From the NCBI RefSeq assembly GCF_900110755.1, contig NZ_FOFF01000034.1, positions 1 to 64,000 on the forward strand: 64,000 bases of DNA. Direction: 5' to 3'. The stretch's first letter is position 1. Every line of letters begins with the position of its first letter. The notes below the pieces were generated by a model. It was not told the DNA's origin. It saw nothing but the letters and a program-made list of their open reading frames with translations, and did not search any database. The DNA comes from Streptomyces sp. yr375 (lineage in GTDB: Bacteria > Actinomycetota > Actinomycetes > Streptomycetales > Streptomycetaceae). This document shows positions 7,831-18,281 of this stretch, piece by piece. A program made the position numbers and the translations under genes.

Positions 7831-7918
7831 GCGGCTTCGCGAGCAGCGGATTTCGAGCAGCCTGAGCGGCTTCGCGAGGGGGTGATTCAGGGGGAGCTGT
7901 TTCAGGGAGAGCTGTTTC
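7797..7918. repeat. Short direct repeats after the SulP gene
   Basis: Two motifs are repeated between the convergent genes: GCTGAGCGGCTTCGCGAG-like units (7797-7880) and GGAGCTGTTTCAGGG twice (about 7892-7920). The arrangement looks like replication slippage. No terminator with a T-run is visible. Confidence 0.5.
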
Positions 7919-8696
7919 AGGGGGCGATGGCGACCAGTAGTTCCACGTCGTAGGTCTCCTCGATCGTGCCGTCCGGGAAGGCGGTGAGGAGGTGGCGGCG
8001 CTCCTCGGCAAGGAAGGCGGCCGTGCTCTCCTCGCCGTGGACCAGGAAGATCGAGTGGCTGCTGATGTTGGCCAGGTGCGTGTCGACGAAGACGTGGCGG
8101 CTCCAGCGGACCCGGCGGTGCGTGAAGTCGAGGCGGCCGGAGGTGTCGGCGACGGCGGCGAAGGCTGCGTCGCCGTTCCTGCGGACGACTCGGTCGACGC
8201 CGAAGTGGTGCTGGATGCGGTCGGTCTGCGCGTCGATCCACGGCACGTCGAGCGCGCCGGTGTTCCACCACAGTGCCAGCGCGCCGCCCGGGCGCAGGAC
8301 GCGCAGGGCCTCCGGGACCGAGTGGGCCGGGTCGGTCCAGTGCCAGGACTGGGCGTAGGTGAGGAAGTCGAGGGAGGCGTCGGCCAGCGGGAGGTGGTTG
8401 CCGTCGCCTCGGACGATCGGCACGTCGGGGAGGGCGTGGCGGAACTGCTCGGCCATGCCGTCGCCGGGTTCGACGGCGATGACGTCCGCGCCGCGGGCGT
8501 GCAGGAGGGCGGTCGCTATGCCGGTGCCAGCGCCGATGTCCGCGACCCGCGCGCCGGTGAGGGGGTGGCCGGCGAGGTCCTCGATCGCGTCGAGGAGGGC
8601 GGTCGGGTAGGAGGGGCGGTTGGCGGCGTACTGGGCCGCGGCGGAGTTGAAGGAGTGGGCTCGGGTGGTGTGGTGGGTGGGGGTGGGCTGCGTCAT
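7917..8696 (-). CDS. Class I SAM-dependent methyltransferase
   Basis: 259 residues with the class I Rossmann fold: SAM motif I VADIGAGTGIAT (near residues 50-61), motif II acidic VIAVEPGDGM and the later VLRPGGALALWW strand. It resembles the UbiE/methyltransferase-11 group acting on small molecules. Start at ATG 8696, where homology (MTQPTPTHHTTRAHSFNSAA) begins. It stands alone and is convergent to the SulP gene. The substrate cannot be told. Confidence 0.85.
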   Translation of the reverse strand: MTQPTPTHHTTRAHSFNSAAAQYAANRPSYPTALLDAIEDLAGHPLTGARVADIGAGTGIATALLHARGADVIAVEPGDGMAEQFRHALPDVPIVRGDGNHLPLADASLDFLTYAQSWHWTDPAHSVPEALRVLRPGGALALWWNTGALDVPWIDAQTDRIQHHFGVDRVVRRNGDAAFAAVADTSGRLDFTHRRVRWSRHVFVDTHLANISSHSIFLVHGEESTAAFLAEERRHLLTAFPDGTIEETYDVELLVAIAP

Positions 8697-8830
8697 GGGG
8701 CCATGGTGGACGGTGGGAGGGGGGCTAGGAAGACCGGGGGGAGCAAGGAGAGGGGCGGCAGGTGATGGACTGGCGGGACGTGAAGGACCTCGGGGTCGTC
8801 CGGGTGTCCAGGGCGTCCGGGGCATCCGGA

Positions 8831-9439
8831 TCAGGTGCGGCGGCGTTTCTTCGACGGGTTGCCCGTGCGGCGGGAGTTGCGGCGTTGGTGCTGTTGGCGG
8901 GCCGTGTCGTACTCCTCGCGGTGGAGTTTCTCGCCGGGTGCCTCGGTGAGGGTGCGGAAGAAGTAGGCGAGCAGGGAGCCGACGAAGCCGATGGCCAGCA
9001 GGCCGCGCAGGGAGGCCTGGCGGTCGGGGTCGGGGCGCTTGGCGAAGGCGTCCCAGGTGTGGCGGAAGGCGAGCGCGCTACAGACCGCGAACATCACGAC
9101 GATCAGGAGGGTCACGAAGCCGCCCAGGTCGGCGATCGCGATGCCCTGGTAGGCGAAGCGGAGGACGAGGCAGGAGACGGTGACGGCGACGAGGGAGCCG
9201 ACGGCCACGGCGATGCGACGGGCGGCGTAGCCCTGGTAGCCGGGGTCGTGGTCGACCCAGGTGGTGCCGAAGAAGCGGAGGGGCTCCGGGCGGGGGCCGG
9301 TGCCAACGCCCGCACCGGCGCCCGCGCCCGGGCCTGCACCCGCGCCCGCGCCTGCACCCGCGCTGACGGAGGCTGCCTGATCGGCCGGGGTGTCCCGGGA
9401 GGCCGCCGGGCTGTCCGAGGTGCCGTTTTCGTCGCTCAC
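8831..9439 (-). CDS. Integral membrane protein of unknown function
   Basis: 202 residues. The first 50 are an Ala/Gly-rich low-complexity tail (SAGAGAGAGAGPGAGAGAG). Then come about three hydrophobic segments (roughly 75-95, 102-125, 145-162) and a basic C-terminus ending KKRRRT. It is not recognised beyond similarity to a streptomycete-conserved family sometimes labelled EamA/RhaT. GTG 9439 is used: CATAAT lies six bases upstream, which suggests a leaderless transcript. The alternating GC repeat encoding the Ala-Gly tail (about 9304-9365) is a likely slippage site. Confidence 0.65.
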   Translation of the reverse strand: MSDENGTSDSPAASRDTPADQAASVSAGAGAGAGAGPGAGAGAGVGTGPRPEPLRFFGTTWVDHDPGYQGYAARRIAVAVGSLVAVTVSCLVLRFAYQGIAIADLGGFVTLLIVVMFAVCSALAFRHTWDAFAKRPDPDRQASLRGLLAIGFVGSLLAYFFRTLTEAPGEKLHREEYDTARQQHQRRNSRRTGNPSKKRRRT

Positions 9440-9493
9440 GGGACGATTATGGCTCCGGACGGCGGCGGGCTCCCGGGTGGGTTGCCCGGAAGG

Positions 9494-9862
9494 TCAGCCG
9501 CAGTGCGGCGCGACGTAGCCGTCGCTGCCCGTGTGGACGTACGCGTCCGAGACGAACTGGCTGTCGGCGATGTTGTCCCAGATGTTCGTCGTGCCGTACG
9601 GGCCGCTCACCGAGGTGCCCGGGGTCTGGCAGTAGATCGGGACCGACGTGCCCTCGGCCAGGACCCTGACGATCGGGTAGCTGGTGCCGGGGCCGCTGCG
9701 CACGTTCAGCCGGACGCCCGGGGCGACCGGGTAGTAGGCGACAGCCGCCGCGATGACAGCCGCAGACGTCTCGGCTGCCGACGTGACTGTTGTCGACGTG
9801 TCGGCTGCCGATGTGTCGGCTCTCGTCGCTTCCACTGCTGCTTCCATGCGTTCGACAGACAT
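9494..9862 (-). CDS. Small SH3 (bacterial type) domain protein
   Basis: 122 residues. The C-terminal half (about 50-120) matches the bacterial SH3_3 fold: the start GVRLNVRSGPGTSYPIV is the hallmark, and two Cys (IYCQ, PHCG) probably form a disulfide. The N-terminus is Ala/Thr/Asp-rich with internal repeats (ADTSAADTS) and a weak hydrophobic stretch (AAVIAAAVAYY), so export is likely but a normal signal peptide is not obvious. Start ATG 9862 has GGGGGAGG six bases upstream, a strong ribosome site. It is divergent from the kinase gene. Such domains usually bind peptidoglycan. Confidence 0.75.
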   Translation of the reverse strand: MSVERMEAAVEATRADTSAADTSTTVTSAAETSAAVIAAAVAYYPVAPGVRLNVRSGPGTSYPIVRVLAEGTSVPIYCQTPGTSVSGPYGTTNIWDNIADSQFVSDAYVHTGSDGYVAPHCG

Positions 9863-10043
9863 GAAAAACCTCCCCCGTTGGACCCCATGACTGCCATGGG
9901 ATCCCGTTGATTCCCCTAAAACACTCAATGAAACACATGTGCGCACTTCGTACAAAGAGGCTGGCAAGCCTCCTCGGTCCCGCGCGGGGCATCGACTAGG
10001 CTCCGTGCGTCGCGCGCGCGGACGAACAGCACGGGGGTGGTCC

Positions 10044-12323
<2,280 letters not shown>

Positions 12324-12330
12324 GACACGC

Positions 12331-12373
12331 GACCGGGGCCGCCTCCCTGGAAGGCAGGGAAGCGGCCCCGGTC
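12331..12373. terminator. Bidirectional terminator-like hairpin between kinase and ilvD
   Basis: GACCGGGGCCGC (12331-12342) pairs with GCGGCCCCGGTC (12362-12373) around a loop that can itself pair (ctccct/agggaa). It lies between the two convergent genes. No long T-run follows, as is usual for streptomycete terminators. Confidence 0.65.
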
Positions 12374-12378
12374 ATCGT

Positions 12379-12432
12379 CTCGAAGGACGTCAACGCCTCG
12401 AAGGACGTCAACGTCCCGAAGGGCGTCAGCCC
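12379..12432. repeat. 18-bp tandem repeat at the ilvD 3' end
   Basis: Three imperfect 18-bp units: CTCGAAGGACGTCAACGC, then CTCGAAGGACGTCAACGT, then a diverged copy that reaches the last codons of ilvD. The first two differ only at the last base. Confidence 0.6.
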
Positions 12433-14279
12433 AGCTTCGACACGTCGCGGACCGCGCCCTTGTCGGCGCTCGTCGCCATCGCGGCGTAGGCGCGCAGGGC
12501 GGCGGAGACCTTGCGGACGCGGTTCGACGGGGCGTACACCCCGTTCAACGCCTGCTCGCGGCGTGAGAGTTCCGCGTCGTCGACGAGCAACTCGATCGAG
12601 CGACCCGGGATGTCGATGCGGATCCGGTCGCCGTCCTCGACGAGGGCGATGGTGCCGCCGGACGCCGCCTCGGGGGACGCGTGGCCGATGGAGAGGCCCG
12701 AGGTGCCGCCGGAGAAGCGGCCGTCGGTGATCAGGGCGCAGGTCTTGCCGAGGCCTCGGCCCTTGAGGAAGGACGTCGGGTAGAGCATCTCCTGCATGCC
12801 CGGGCCGCCCTTGGGACCCTCGTAGCGGATGACGACGACGTCGCCGTGCGTCACCTGCTTGTTGAGGATCTTCTCGACGGCCTCCTCCTGCGACTCGCAG
12901 ACGACGGCCGGGCCCTCGAAGGTCCAGATCGACTCGTCCACGCCGGCCGTCTTGACGACGCAGCCGTCGACGGCGAGGTTGCCGCGCAGGACCGCGAGGC
13001 CGCCGTCCTTGCTGTAGGCGTGCTCGGCGGAGCGGATGCAGCCGCCCTCGGCGTCCTCGTCCAGCGCCTCCCAGCGCTCGGACTGGGAGAAGGCCTCGGC
13101 GGAGCGGACGCAGCCGGGGGCCGCGTGCCAGAGTTCGAGCGCCTCGGGCGAGGGCGAGCCCGCGCGGACGTCCCACGTCTTCAGCCAGTCGGTCAGGGAC
13201 GGGCTGTGGACGGCGTGGACGTCCTCGTTGAGCTGGCCCGCGCGGTGCAGTTCGCCCAGGAGGGCGGGGATGCCGCCCGCGCGGTGCACGTCCTCCATGT
13301 AGTACGTGCGGTTCTTCGCGACGTTCGGCGCCACCTTCGCCAGGCAGGGCACGCGGCGCGAGACCTCGTTGATCTCCTCCAGGCCGAACGGGACGCCCGC
13401 CTCCTGGGCGGCGGCGAGGAGGTGCAGGATCGTGTTGGTGGAGCCGCCCATCGCGATGTCGAGGGCCATCGCGTTCTCGAAGGCCGCGAGGGTCGCCACG
13501 TTGCGCGGCAGGACCGACTCGTCGTCCTGCTCGTAGTACCTGCGGGTGATGTCCATCACCGTACGCGCGGCGTCGACGTACAGCCCCTTACGGGCCGTGT
13601 GGGTGGCCAGGACCGAGCCGTTGCCGGGGAGGGACAGGCCGATGGCCTCGGTCAGGCAGTTCATCGAGTTGGCGGTGAACATGCCGGAACAGGAGCCGCA
13701 GGTCGGACAGGCGTTCTCCTCGATACGGAGGATGTCCTCGTCGGAGATCTTGTCGTTGACGGCGTCCGAGATCGCGTCGACCAGGTCGAGCGTGCGGACC
13801 GTGCCGTCGACGAGCGTGGCGCGGCCGGACTCCATCGGGCCGCCCGAGACGAAGACCGTCGGGATGTTCAACCGCAGCGCGGCGTTCAGCATGCCCGGGG
13901 TGATCTTGTCGCAGTTGGAGATGCAGATCAGGGCGTCGGCGCAGTGGGCCTCGACCATGTACTCGACCGAGTCCGCGATGAGGTCGCGGGAGGGCAGGGA
14001 GTACAGCATGCCGCCGTGGCCCATCGCGATGCCGTCGTCGACGGCGATCGTGTTGAACTCGCGCGGGATGCCGCCGGCCTCGGTGATCGCCTCGCTGACG
14101 ATCCGGCCGACCGGCTGGAGGTGCGTGTGCCCGGGCACGAACTCGGTGAAACTGTTCGCCACCGCGATGATCGGCTTCCGGCCGATGTCCGCACCGGGTA
14201 CACCGGAGGCGCGCATCAGGGCGCGTGCGCCCGCCATGTTGCGACCGTGGGTGACTGTGCGGGACCTCAGCTCGGGCAT
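12426..14279 (-). CDS. ilvD: Dihydroxy-acid dehydratase
   Basis: Dehydrates 2,3-dihydroxy-isovalerate and 2,3-dihydroxy-3-methylvalerate in valine and isoleucine synthesis; an iron-sulfur enzyme in the cytoplasm. 617 residues, the usual length. The IlvD/Edd signature CDKITPGM and the second Cys cluster CPTCGSCSGMFTANSMNC are both present, so the Fe-S ligands are intact. ATG 14279 has GAAGGAG upstream; a longer frame to 14465 lacks homology. It is monocistronic, with no attenuator-like leader seen. Confidence 0.97.
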   Translation of the reverse strand: MPELRSRTVTHGRNMAGARALMRASGVPGADIGRKPIIAVANSFTEFVPGHTHLQPVGRIVSEAITEAGGIPREFNTIAVDDGIAMGHGGMLYSLPSRDLIADSVEYMVEAHCADALICISNCDKITPGMLNAALRLNIPTVFVSGGPMESGRATLVDGTVRTLDLVDAISDAVNDKISDEDILRIEENACPTCGSCSGMFTANSMNCLTEAIGLSLPGNGSVLATHTARKGLYVDAARTVMDITRRYYEQDDESVLPRNVATLAAFENAMALDIAMGGSTNTILHLLAAAQEAGVPFGLEEINEVSRRVPCLAKVAPNVAKNRTYYMEDVHRAGGIPALLGELHRAGQLNEDVHAVHSPSLTDWLKTWDVRAGSPSPEALELWHAAPGCVRSAEAFSQSERWEALDEDAEGGCIRSAEHAYSKDGGLAVLRGNLAVDGCVVKTAGVDESIWTFEGPAVVCESQEEAVEKILNKQVTHGDVVVIRYEGPKGGPGMQEMLYPTSFLKGRGLGKTCALITDGRFSGGTSGLSIGHASPEAASGGTIALVEDGDRIRIDIPGRSIELLVDDAELSRREQALNGVYAPSNRVRKVSAALRAYAAMATSADKGAVRDVSKLG

Positions 14280-14474
14280 CGTCGCTCGCTCCTTCAGACA
14301 GTTGTGGCTCCTATTGAGCGTACGCCGGTCATCCAGGGGTCGGGACGGGGTGTCCGGAATGCGGGACGGCCGTCTCGGCCGAACCGGCCCGCCGAGGACC
14401 CGGCTGGGGCTCGCTCGCCCCTCACTCGCCCCTCTGGGCTTCGCGGGGCTTTCCGCCCCGCTCACGGCCGCCTA

Positions 14475-14512
14475 CGGCCTTTCTCGCGGCCTTTCTCGCG
14501 GCCTTCTCGCGC
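14475..14512. repeat. 12-bp tandem repeat downstream of the TetR gene
   Basis: CGGCCTTTCTCG occurs twice in tandem (14475-14498), followed by an 11-base copy (14499-14509). It lies just past the TetR stop. A GCGGGG/CCCCGC hairpin near 14442-14460 may act as terminator for the leftward TetR transcript. Confidence 0.55.
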
Positions 14513-14518
14513 CCTTGC

Positions 14519-15124
14519 TCACGGGCCGGTGAGGTGCCTCTGTACGACCGGTGCCACACGCGCGATGATCTGCTCCAGGTCCGCCGAGGCCAGCGGCTCC
14601 ACCTTGATCACGTAGCGCAGCATCGCGCAGCCCACCAACTGCGCCGCCGCCAGTTCGGCGCGCAGTTCGGCGTCCGGCAGGTCGAGCTGGGCGGCGATGC
14701 GGCGCAGCAACTGGGAGGCGACCAGCCGGCGGAAGACGGCGGCGGCGGTGTCGTTGTTGACCGCGGAGCGCACGATCGCCAGCAGGGGCTTGCGGGTGGT
14801 GGGGTTCTCCCAGATGCCGAAGATGAAGCGGGCGAGCCGCTCCCCGACCTGGTCCAGCGGGCCGTCGGCGATCGCTTCCGGCGCGCTGAACGCGGGCGCG
14901 AAGGCGACCTCGATCGCCGCCTCGAAGACCTGCTCCTTGGTGCCGAAGTAGTGGTGCACCAGCGCCGGGTCCACGTCGGCCGCCTTCGCGATGCCGCGGA
15001 CGGACGTCTTCTCGTAGCCCCGCTCGGAGAACTCCTCGCGGGCGGCCGTCAGGATGCGGTCGCGGGTGTCCGTCGACTCCGTACGAGGCGGGCGGCCGCG
15101 CTTGCGGGCGGTGACGCCGGTCAT
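14519..15124 (-). CDS. TetR family transcriptional regulator
   Basis: 201 residues. The N-terminal TetR DNA-binding domain spans about 17-63 (RDRILTAAREEFSERGYEKT, then recognition helix DPALVHHYFGTKEQ), followed by an all-helical ligand domain of the TetR_C_11/17 type. Its ATG overlaps the TGA of the upstream isomerase-like gene (ATGA), so the two are co-translated. The target and ligand are unknown; control of its own operon is likely. Confidence 0.92.
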   Translation of the reverse strand: MTGVTARKRGRPPRTESTDTRDRILTAAREEFSERGYEKTSVRGIAKAADVDPALVHHYFGTKEQVFEAAIEVAFAPAFSAPEAIADGPLDQVGERLARFIFGIWENPTTRKPLLAIVRSAVNNDTAAAVFRRLVASQLLRRIAAQLDLPDAELRAELAAAQLVGCAMLRYVIKVEPLASADLEQIIARVAPVVQRHLTGP

Positions 15125-15963
15125 CGCCGCGGCACCTTGGACGGGGTGGGGGAAGCGGACGCGGCGGCCAGGTGCAGGCGGGTGAAGGCCAGCGCCTCCG
15201 CGAGGTCGGCCTCACGTTCGGCGCCGGACATCGCGCGCCGGGTGTTGACCTCGATGACGACATGCCCGTCGAAGCCGGTCCGCGCGAGCCGCTCCAACAG
15301 CTCGGCGCAGGGCTGGGAGCCGCGGCCGGGGACCAGGTGCTCGTCCTTGGCGGAGCCGTTGCCGTCCGCGAGGTGGACGTGGCCGAGGCGGTCGGCCATG
15401 CGGTCGACCATCTGCATCGCGTCCGCGCGAGAGGTCGAGGCGTGGCTGAGGTCGATCGTGAAGTGCCGGTAGTCGTCCTTGGTGACGTCCCAGTCCGGGG
15501 CGTACGCGAGCATCTCGCGGTCGCGGTAGCGCCACGGGTACATGTTCTCGACGGCGAACCGTACGCCCGTCTCGTCCGCCATCCGCCAGATGCCCGTGAC
15601 GAAGTCCCGCGCGTACTGACGCTGCCAGCGGAACGGCGGATGGACGACGACCGCGGACGCGCCGAGCCGCTCCGCCGCCGCGCGGGCGCGCTGGAGCTTG
15701 GTCCACGGGTCGGTCGACCACACCCGCTGCGTGATGAGCAGGCAGGGGGCGTGGACTGCGAGGATCGGGATGCGGTGGTAGTCGCTGAGCCTGCGCAGGG
15801 CGTCTATGTCCTGGCTGACGGGGTCGTTCCAGACCATGACCTCGATGCCGTCGTACCCGAGGCGCGCGGCGATCTCGAAGGCCGTCGCCGTCGACTCCGG
15901 ATAGACCGAGGCAGTCGACAGGGCGACCTTCGCATCCGGGATCCGCACGACTGGCTCTGCCAT
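15121..15963 (-). CDS. Sugar phosphate isomerase/epimerase family protein
   Basis: 280 residues of the xylose-isomerase-like TIM barrel (AP endonuclease 2 superfamily). Metal-ligand motifs are visible: VVHPPF (near 117-122), AVENM (near 146-150), IDLSHAS (near 179-185), HVHLAD (near 205-210) and VIEVNT (near 247-252). Family members include inosose and hydroxypyruvate isomerases and endonuclease IV; which applies is not clear. ATG 15963 has TAACCT seven bases upstream, fitting a leaderless transcript. It forms an operon with the TetR gene. Confidence 0.85.
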   Translation of the reverse strand: MAEPVVRIPDAKVALSTASVYPESTATAFEIAARLGYDGIEVMVWNDPVSQDIDALRRLSDYHRIPILAVHAPCLLITQRVWSTDPWTKLQRARAAAERLGASAVVVHPPFRWQRQYARDFVTGIWRMADETGVRFAVENMYPWRYRDREMLAYAPDWDVTKDDYRHFTIDLSHASTSRADAMQMVDRMADRLGHVHLADGNGSAKDEHLVPGRGSQPCAELLERLARTGFDGHVVIEVNTRRAMSGAEREADLAEALAFTRLHLAAASASPTPSKVPRR

Positions 15964-16025
15964 GGGGGACAGGTTACGGGGTGCGGTCGGGTGGGGGCCG
16001 TGCGCCCAATAGGCGTTGTGGTGTT

Positions 16026-16113
16026 CCCCATGGGCGGGCGTTCCCCCTTGGGCGTGCGTTCACCTATAGGCGTGCGTTCGCCTATAGGAGAGCGTTCGCC
16101 CAAGGGCGGTGCC
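16026..16113. repeat. 18-bp minisatellite between isomerase and Ppx genes
   Basis: Nearly five 18-bp units with consensus nCCTATAGGCGTGCGTTC (16026-16043, 16044-16061, 16062-16079, 16080-16097, then a partial copy). The spacer 15964-16144 holds nothing else recognisable. A similar TATAGG-centred 20-bp array is at 52231-52290. Confidence 0.8.
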
Positions 16114-16144
16114 GTCCGCGCTCCCCGCGCCCCTGGGTCGTGCG

Positions 16145-17104
16145 CTACCTCGAGTGGGTCGGCTGGGTCGGCTGGTCCGATCCCATGTGATCGAGCCTGC
16201 GCAGGATGACGCCCTCCCGGAGCGCCCAGGGGCAGATCTCGAGCGTTTCGACGCCGAAGAGGTCCATCGCGCCCTCGGCGACGAGCGCGCCGGCGAGAAG
16301 CTGGTTGGCGCGGCCCTCGGAGACGCCCGGGAGTGCGGCGCGCTGGGCCGTGGTCATCGCGGCCAGCCGGGGCACCCAGGCCTCCAGGGACTCGCGCTTG
16401 AGCTGACGCTGGCTGTACGGGCCCTCGGCGGAGCGGGCGGCACCGGCGATCCGGGCGAGCTGCCGGAACGTCTTCGACGTGGCGACGACGTGGTCGGGGG
16501 TGCCGAAGCGGCTGAACTCCCCCACCGTCCGGGCGATCTGCGCGCGGGCGTGACGGCGCAGGGACCGTATGTCCTCGGGGTCGGGCGGGTCGCCGGGCAG
16601 CCAGCCCGCGGTGAGCCGGCCGGCGCCCAGCGGCAGCGAGACGGCCGCGTCGGGCTTCTCGTCGATGCCGTAGGCGATCTCCAGGGAGCCGCCGCCGATG
16701 TCCAGGACCAGCAGCTTTCCGGCCGACCAGCCGAACCAGCGGCGGGCGGCGAGGAAGGTGAGCCGGGCCTCCTCCGCGCCGGAGAGAACCTGTAGCTCGA
16801 CGCCGGTCTCGGCCTGCACGCGCGCGAGGACGTCATCGGCGTTGCTGGCCTCGCGCACGGCGGAGGTCGCGAACGGCAGCAGCTCCTCGACGCCCTTGTC
16901 CTCGGCGGCCTGGAGCGACTCCTGGACGACCGTGATCAGTTTGTCGACGCCCTCGGGGCCGATCGCCCCGTCCTCGTCGAGGAGTTGGGCAAGGCGTAGT
17001 TCGGCCTTGTGCGAGTGCGCGGGCAGGGGGCACGCGCCCGGGTGTGCGTCCACCACCAGCAGATGCACCGTGTTCGATCCCACGTCGAGGACACCGAGTC
17101 TCAT
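16145..17104 (-). CDS. Ppx/GppA-family phosphatase
   Basis: 319 residues, short form of the exopolyphosphatase/guanosine pentaphosphatase family (ASKHA fold). Phosphate-binding motifs LGVLDVGSNTVHLLV (3-17), the second motif VLDIGGGSLEIAYG (near 140-153) and the glutamate-containing ATSAVREA segment are present. It would hydrolyse inorganic polyphosphate or pppGpp; short actinobacterial paralogues often differ in specificity, so no gene symbol is given. ATG 17104 has TAGCGT seven bases upstream and no Shine-Dalgarno, hence probably leaderless; it is divergent from the next gene. Confidence 0.9.
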   Translation of the reverse strand: MRLGVLDVGSNTVHLLVVDAHPGACPLPAHSHKAELRLAQLLDEDGAIGPEGVDKLITVVQESLQAAEDKGVEELLPFATSAVREASNADDVLARVQAETGVELQVLSGAEEARLTFLAARRWFGWSAGKLLVLDIGGGSLEIAYGIDEKPDAAVSLPLGAGRLTAGWLPGDPPDPEDIRSLRRHARAQIARTVGEFSRFGTPDHVVATSKTFRQLARIAGAARSAEGPYSQRQLKRESLEAWVPRLAAMTTAQRAALPGVSEGRANQLLAGALVAEGAMDLFGVETLEICPWALREGVILRRLDHMGSDQPTQPTHSR

Positions 17105-17175
17105 GGAGGGAACGCTACTGCCCAGAGGCCCCTAGACCGTCCCCGAACGGGCTCTTGGCGACTTACCCTGGACGA

Positions 17176-18096
17176 GTGCCAAAGACGAACAAGGCGAAGA
17201 CCGACAAATCCACCGACGGTTCTTCGCAGGCGAAGCCGGTGAAGTCCCCGAAGAAGTCCAAGAAAGCCCTGGCGGCGAAGGCGTCCGCCAAGGCCCTGGC
17301 GGCTGACGAGAAGGGGCTCGACTTCGCGCGGGCATGGGTGGAGTTCCCTGACCCGGCGGACGACGAGCAGGTCTTCCGCTGCGACCTGACGTGGCTTACC
17401 TCACGCTGGAACTGCATCTTCGGCAGCGGCTGCCAGGGCATCCAGGCCGGCCGCGCGGACGACGGCTGCTGCACCCTGGGTGCCCACTTCTCCGACGAGG
17501 ACGACGAGAAGCGCGTCGCCGAGCATGTGGCGAGGCTCACCCCCGACGTCTGGCAGCACCACGCGGAGGGCACGGCGGACGGCTGGGTCTCGGAGGACGA
17601 CGAGGGCTCCCGCCAGACCCGCCCGTTCAACGGCTCGTGCATCTTCCAGAACCGTCCGGGCTTCGCGGGCGGCGCGGGCTGCTCGCTGCACATCCTGGCC
17701 GTCAAGGAGGGCCGCGAGCCCCTGGAGACCAAGCCGGACGTCTGCTGGCAGCTTCCGGTGCGGCGCACGTACGACTGGATCGACCGCCCCGACGACACGC
17801 GCGTGCTCCAGGTGTCGATCGGCGAGTACGACCGGCGCGGCTGGGGCCCGGGCGGCCACGACCTGCACTGGTGGTGCACCTCGGCGACCTCGGCCCACGG
17901 CGCGGGCGACCCGGTCTACATCACCTACCGCCCCGAACTGACCGAACTGATGGGCAAGGCCGGCTACGACCGCCTGACCGAACTCTGCGAACAGCGCCTG
18001 GCATCGCAACTCCCGCTGCTGGCACCGCATCCGGCGGATCCGACGGGGCCGACGGCGCCGGTGACTCCGGCGGGGCCGGCTGAGGTGGCTGACTGA
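17176..18096 (+). CDS. Cysteine-rich conserved protein
   Basis: 306 residues. A Lys/Ala-rich N-terminus (about 1-45, KPVKSPKKSKKALAAKASAK) is followed by a domain with ten or so Cys arranged in short clusters (RCDL, NCIFGSGC, DDGCC, NGSC, GAGCSL, DVCWQL). The pattern suggests a metal- or Fe-S-binding fold like the YkgJ/putative Zn-chelating families, but I do not recognise it firmly. The end is Pro/Ala-rich. GTG 17176 follows TACCCT by six bases, so the transcript is likely leaderless. It is divergent from Ppx/GppA. Confidence 0.75.
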   Translation: MPKTNKAKTDKSTDGSSQAKPVKSPKKSKKALAAKASAKALAADEKGLDFARAWVEFPDPADDEQVFRCDLTWLTSRWNCIFGSGCQGIQAGRADDGCCTLGAHFSDEDDEKRVAEHVARLTPDVWQHHAEGTADGWVSEDDEGSRQTRPFNGSCIFQNRPGFAGGAGCSLHILAVKEGREPLETKPDVCWQLPVRRTYDWIDRPDDTRVLQVSIGEYDRRGWGPGGHDLHWWCTSATSAHGAGDPVYITYRPELTELMGKAGYDRLTELCEQRLASQLPLLAPHPADPTGPTAPVTPAGPAEVAD

Positions 18097-18281
18097 GGGT
18101 TGGGGGGCTTGGGGCGGCCTTGGCGGGCGGGGTCTTCGTGATCCCGGCGGAGGGGGCTGTACGGGCCCTGGGAGCCTCGGGGGTGAGGCCCTGGTGGTCC
18201 TTGGGCCCGAAGGGCCTTTACGGAGCCTGAGGCGGGCTTCCTGGCCGCGATCCGGGGGCTCCTGCGTGCCGCTTCCCGCCG

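Noticed and set aside
12681..14615. Long plus-strand frame over ilvD (644 residues).
   Set aside because: Antisense shadow typical of high-GC DNA; composition is Asp/Val/Gly/Arg-biased and matches no family.
15804..16103. A hexapeptide-repeat protein (GERTPI units) upstream of the isomerase gene.
   Set aside because: The repeats are the translation of the 18-bp minisatellite in a frame different from the isomerase, and no start signal precedes them.
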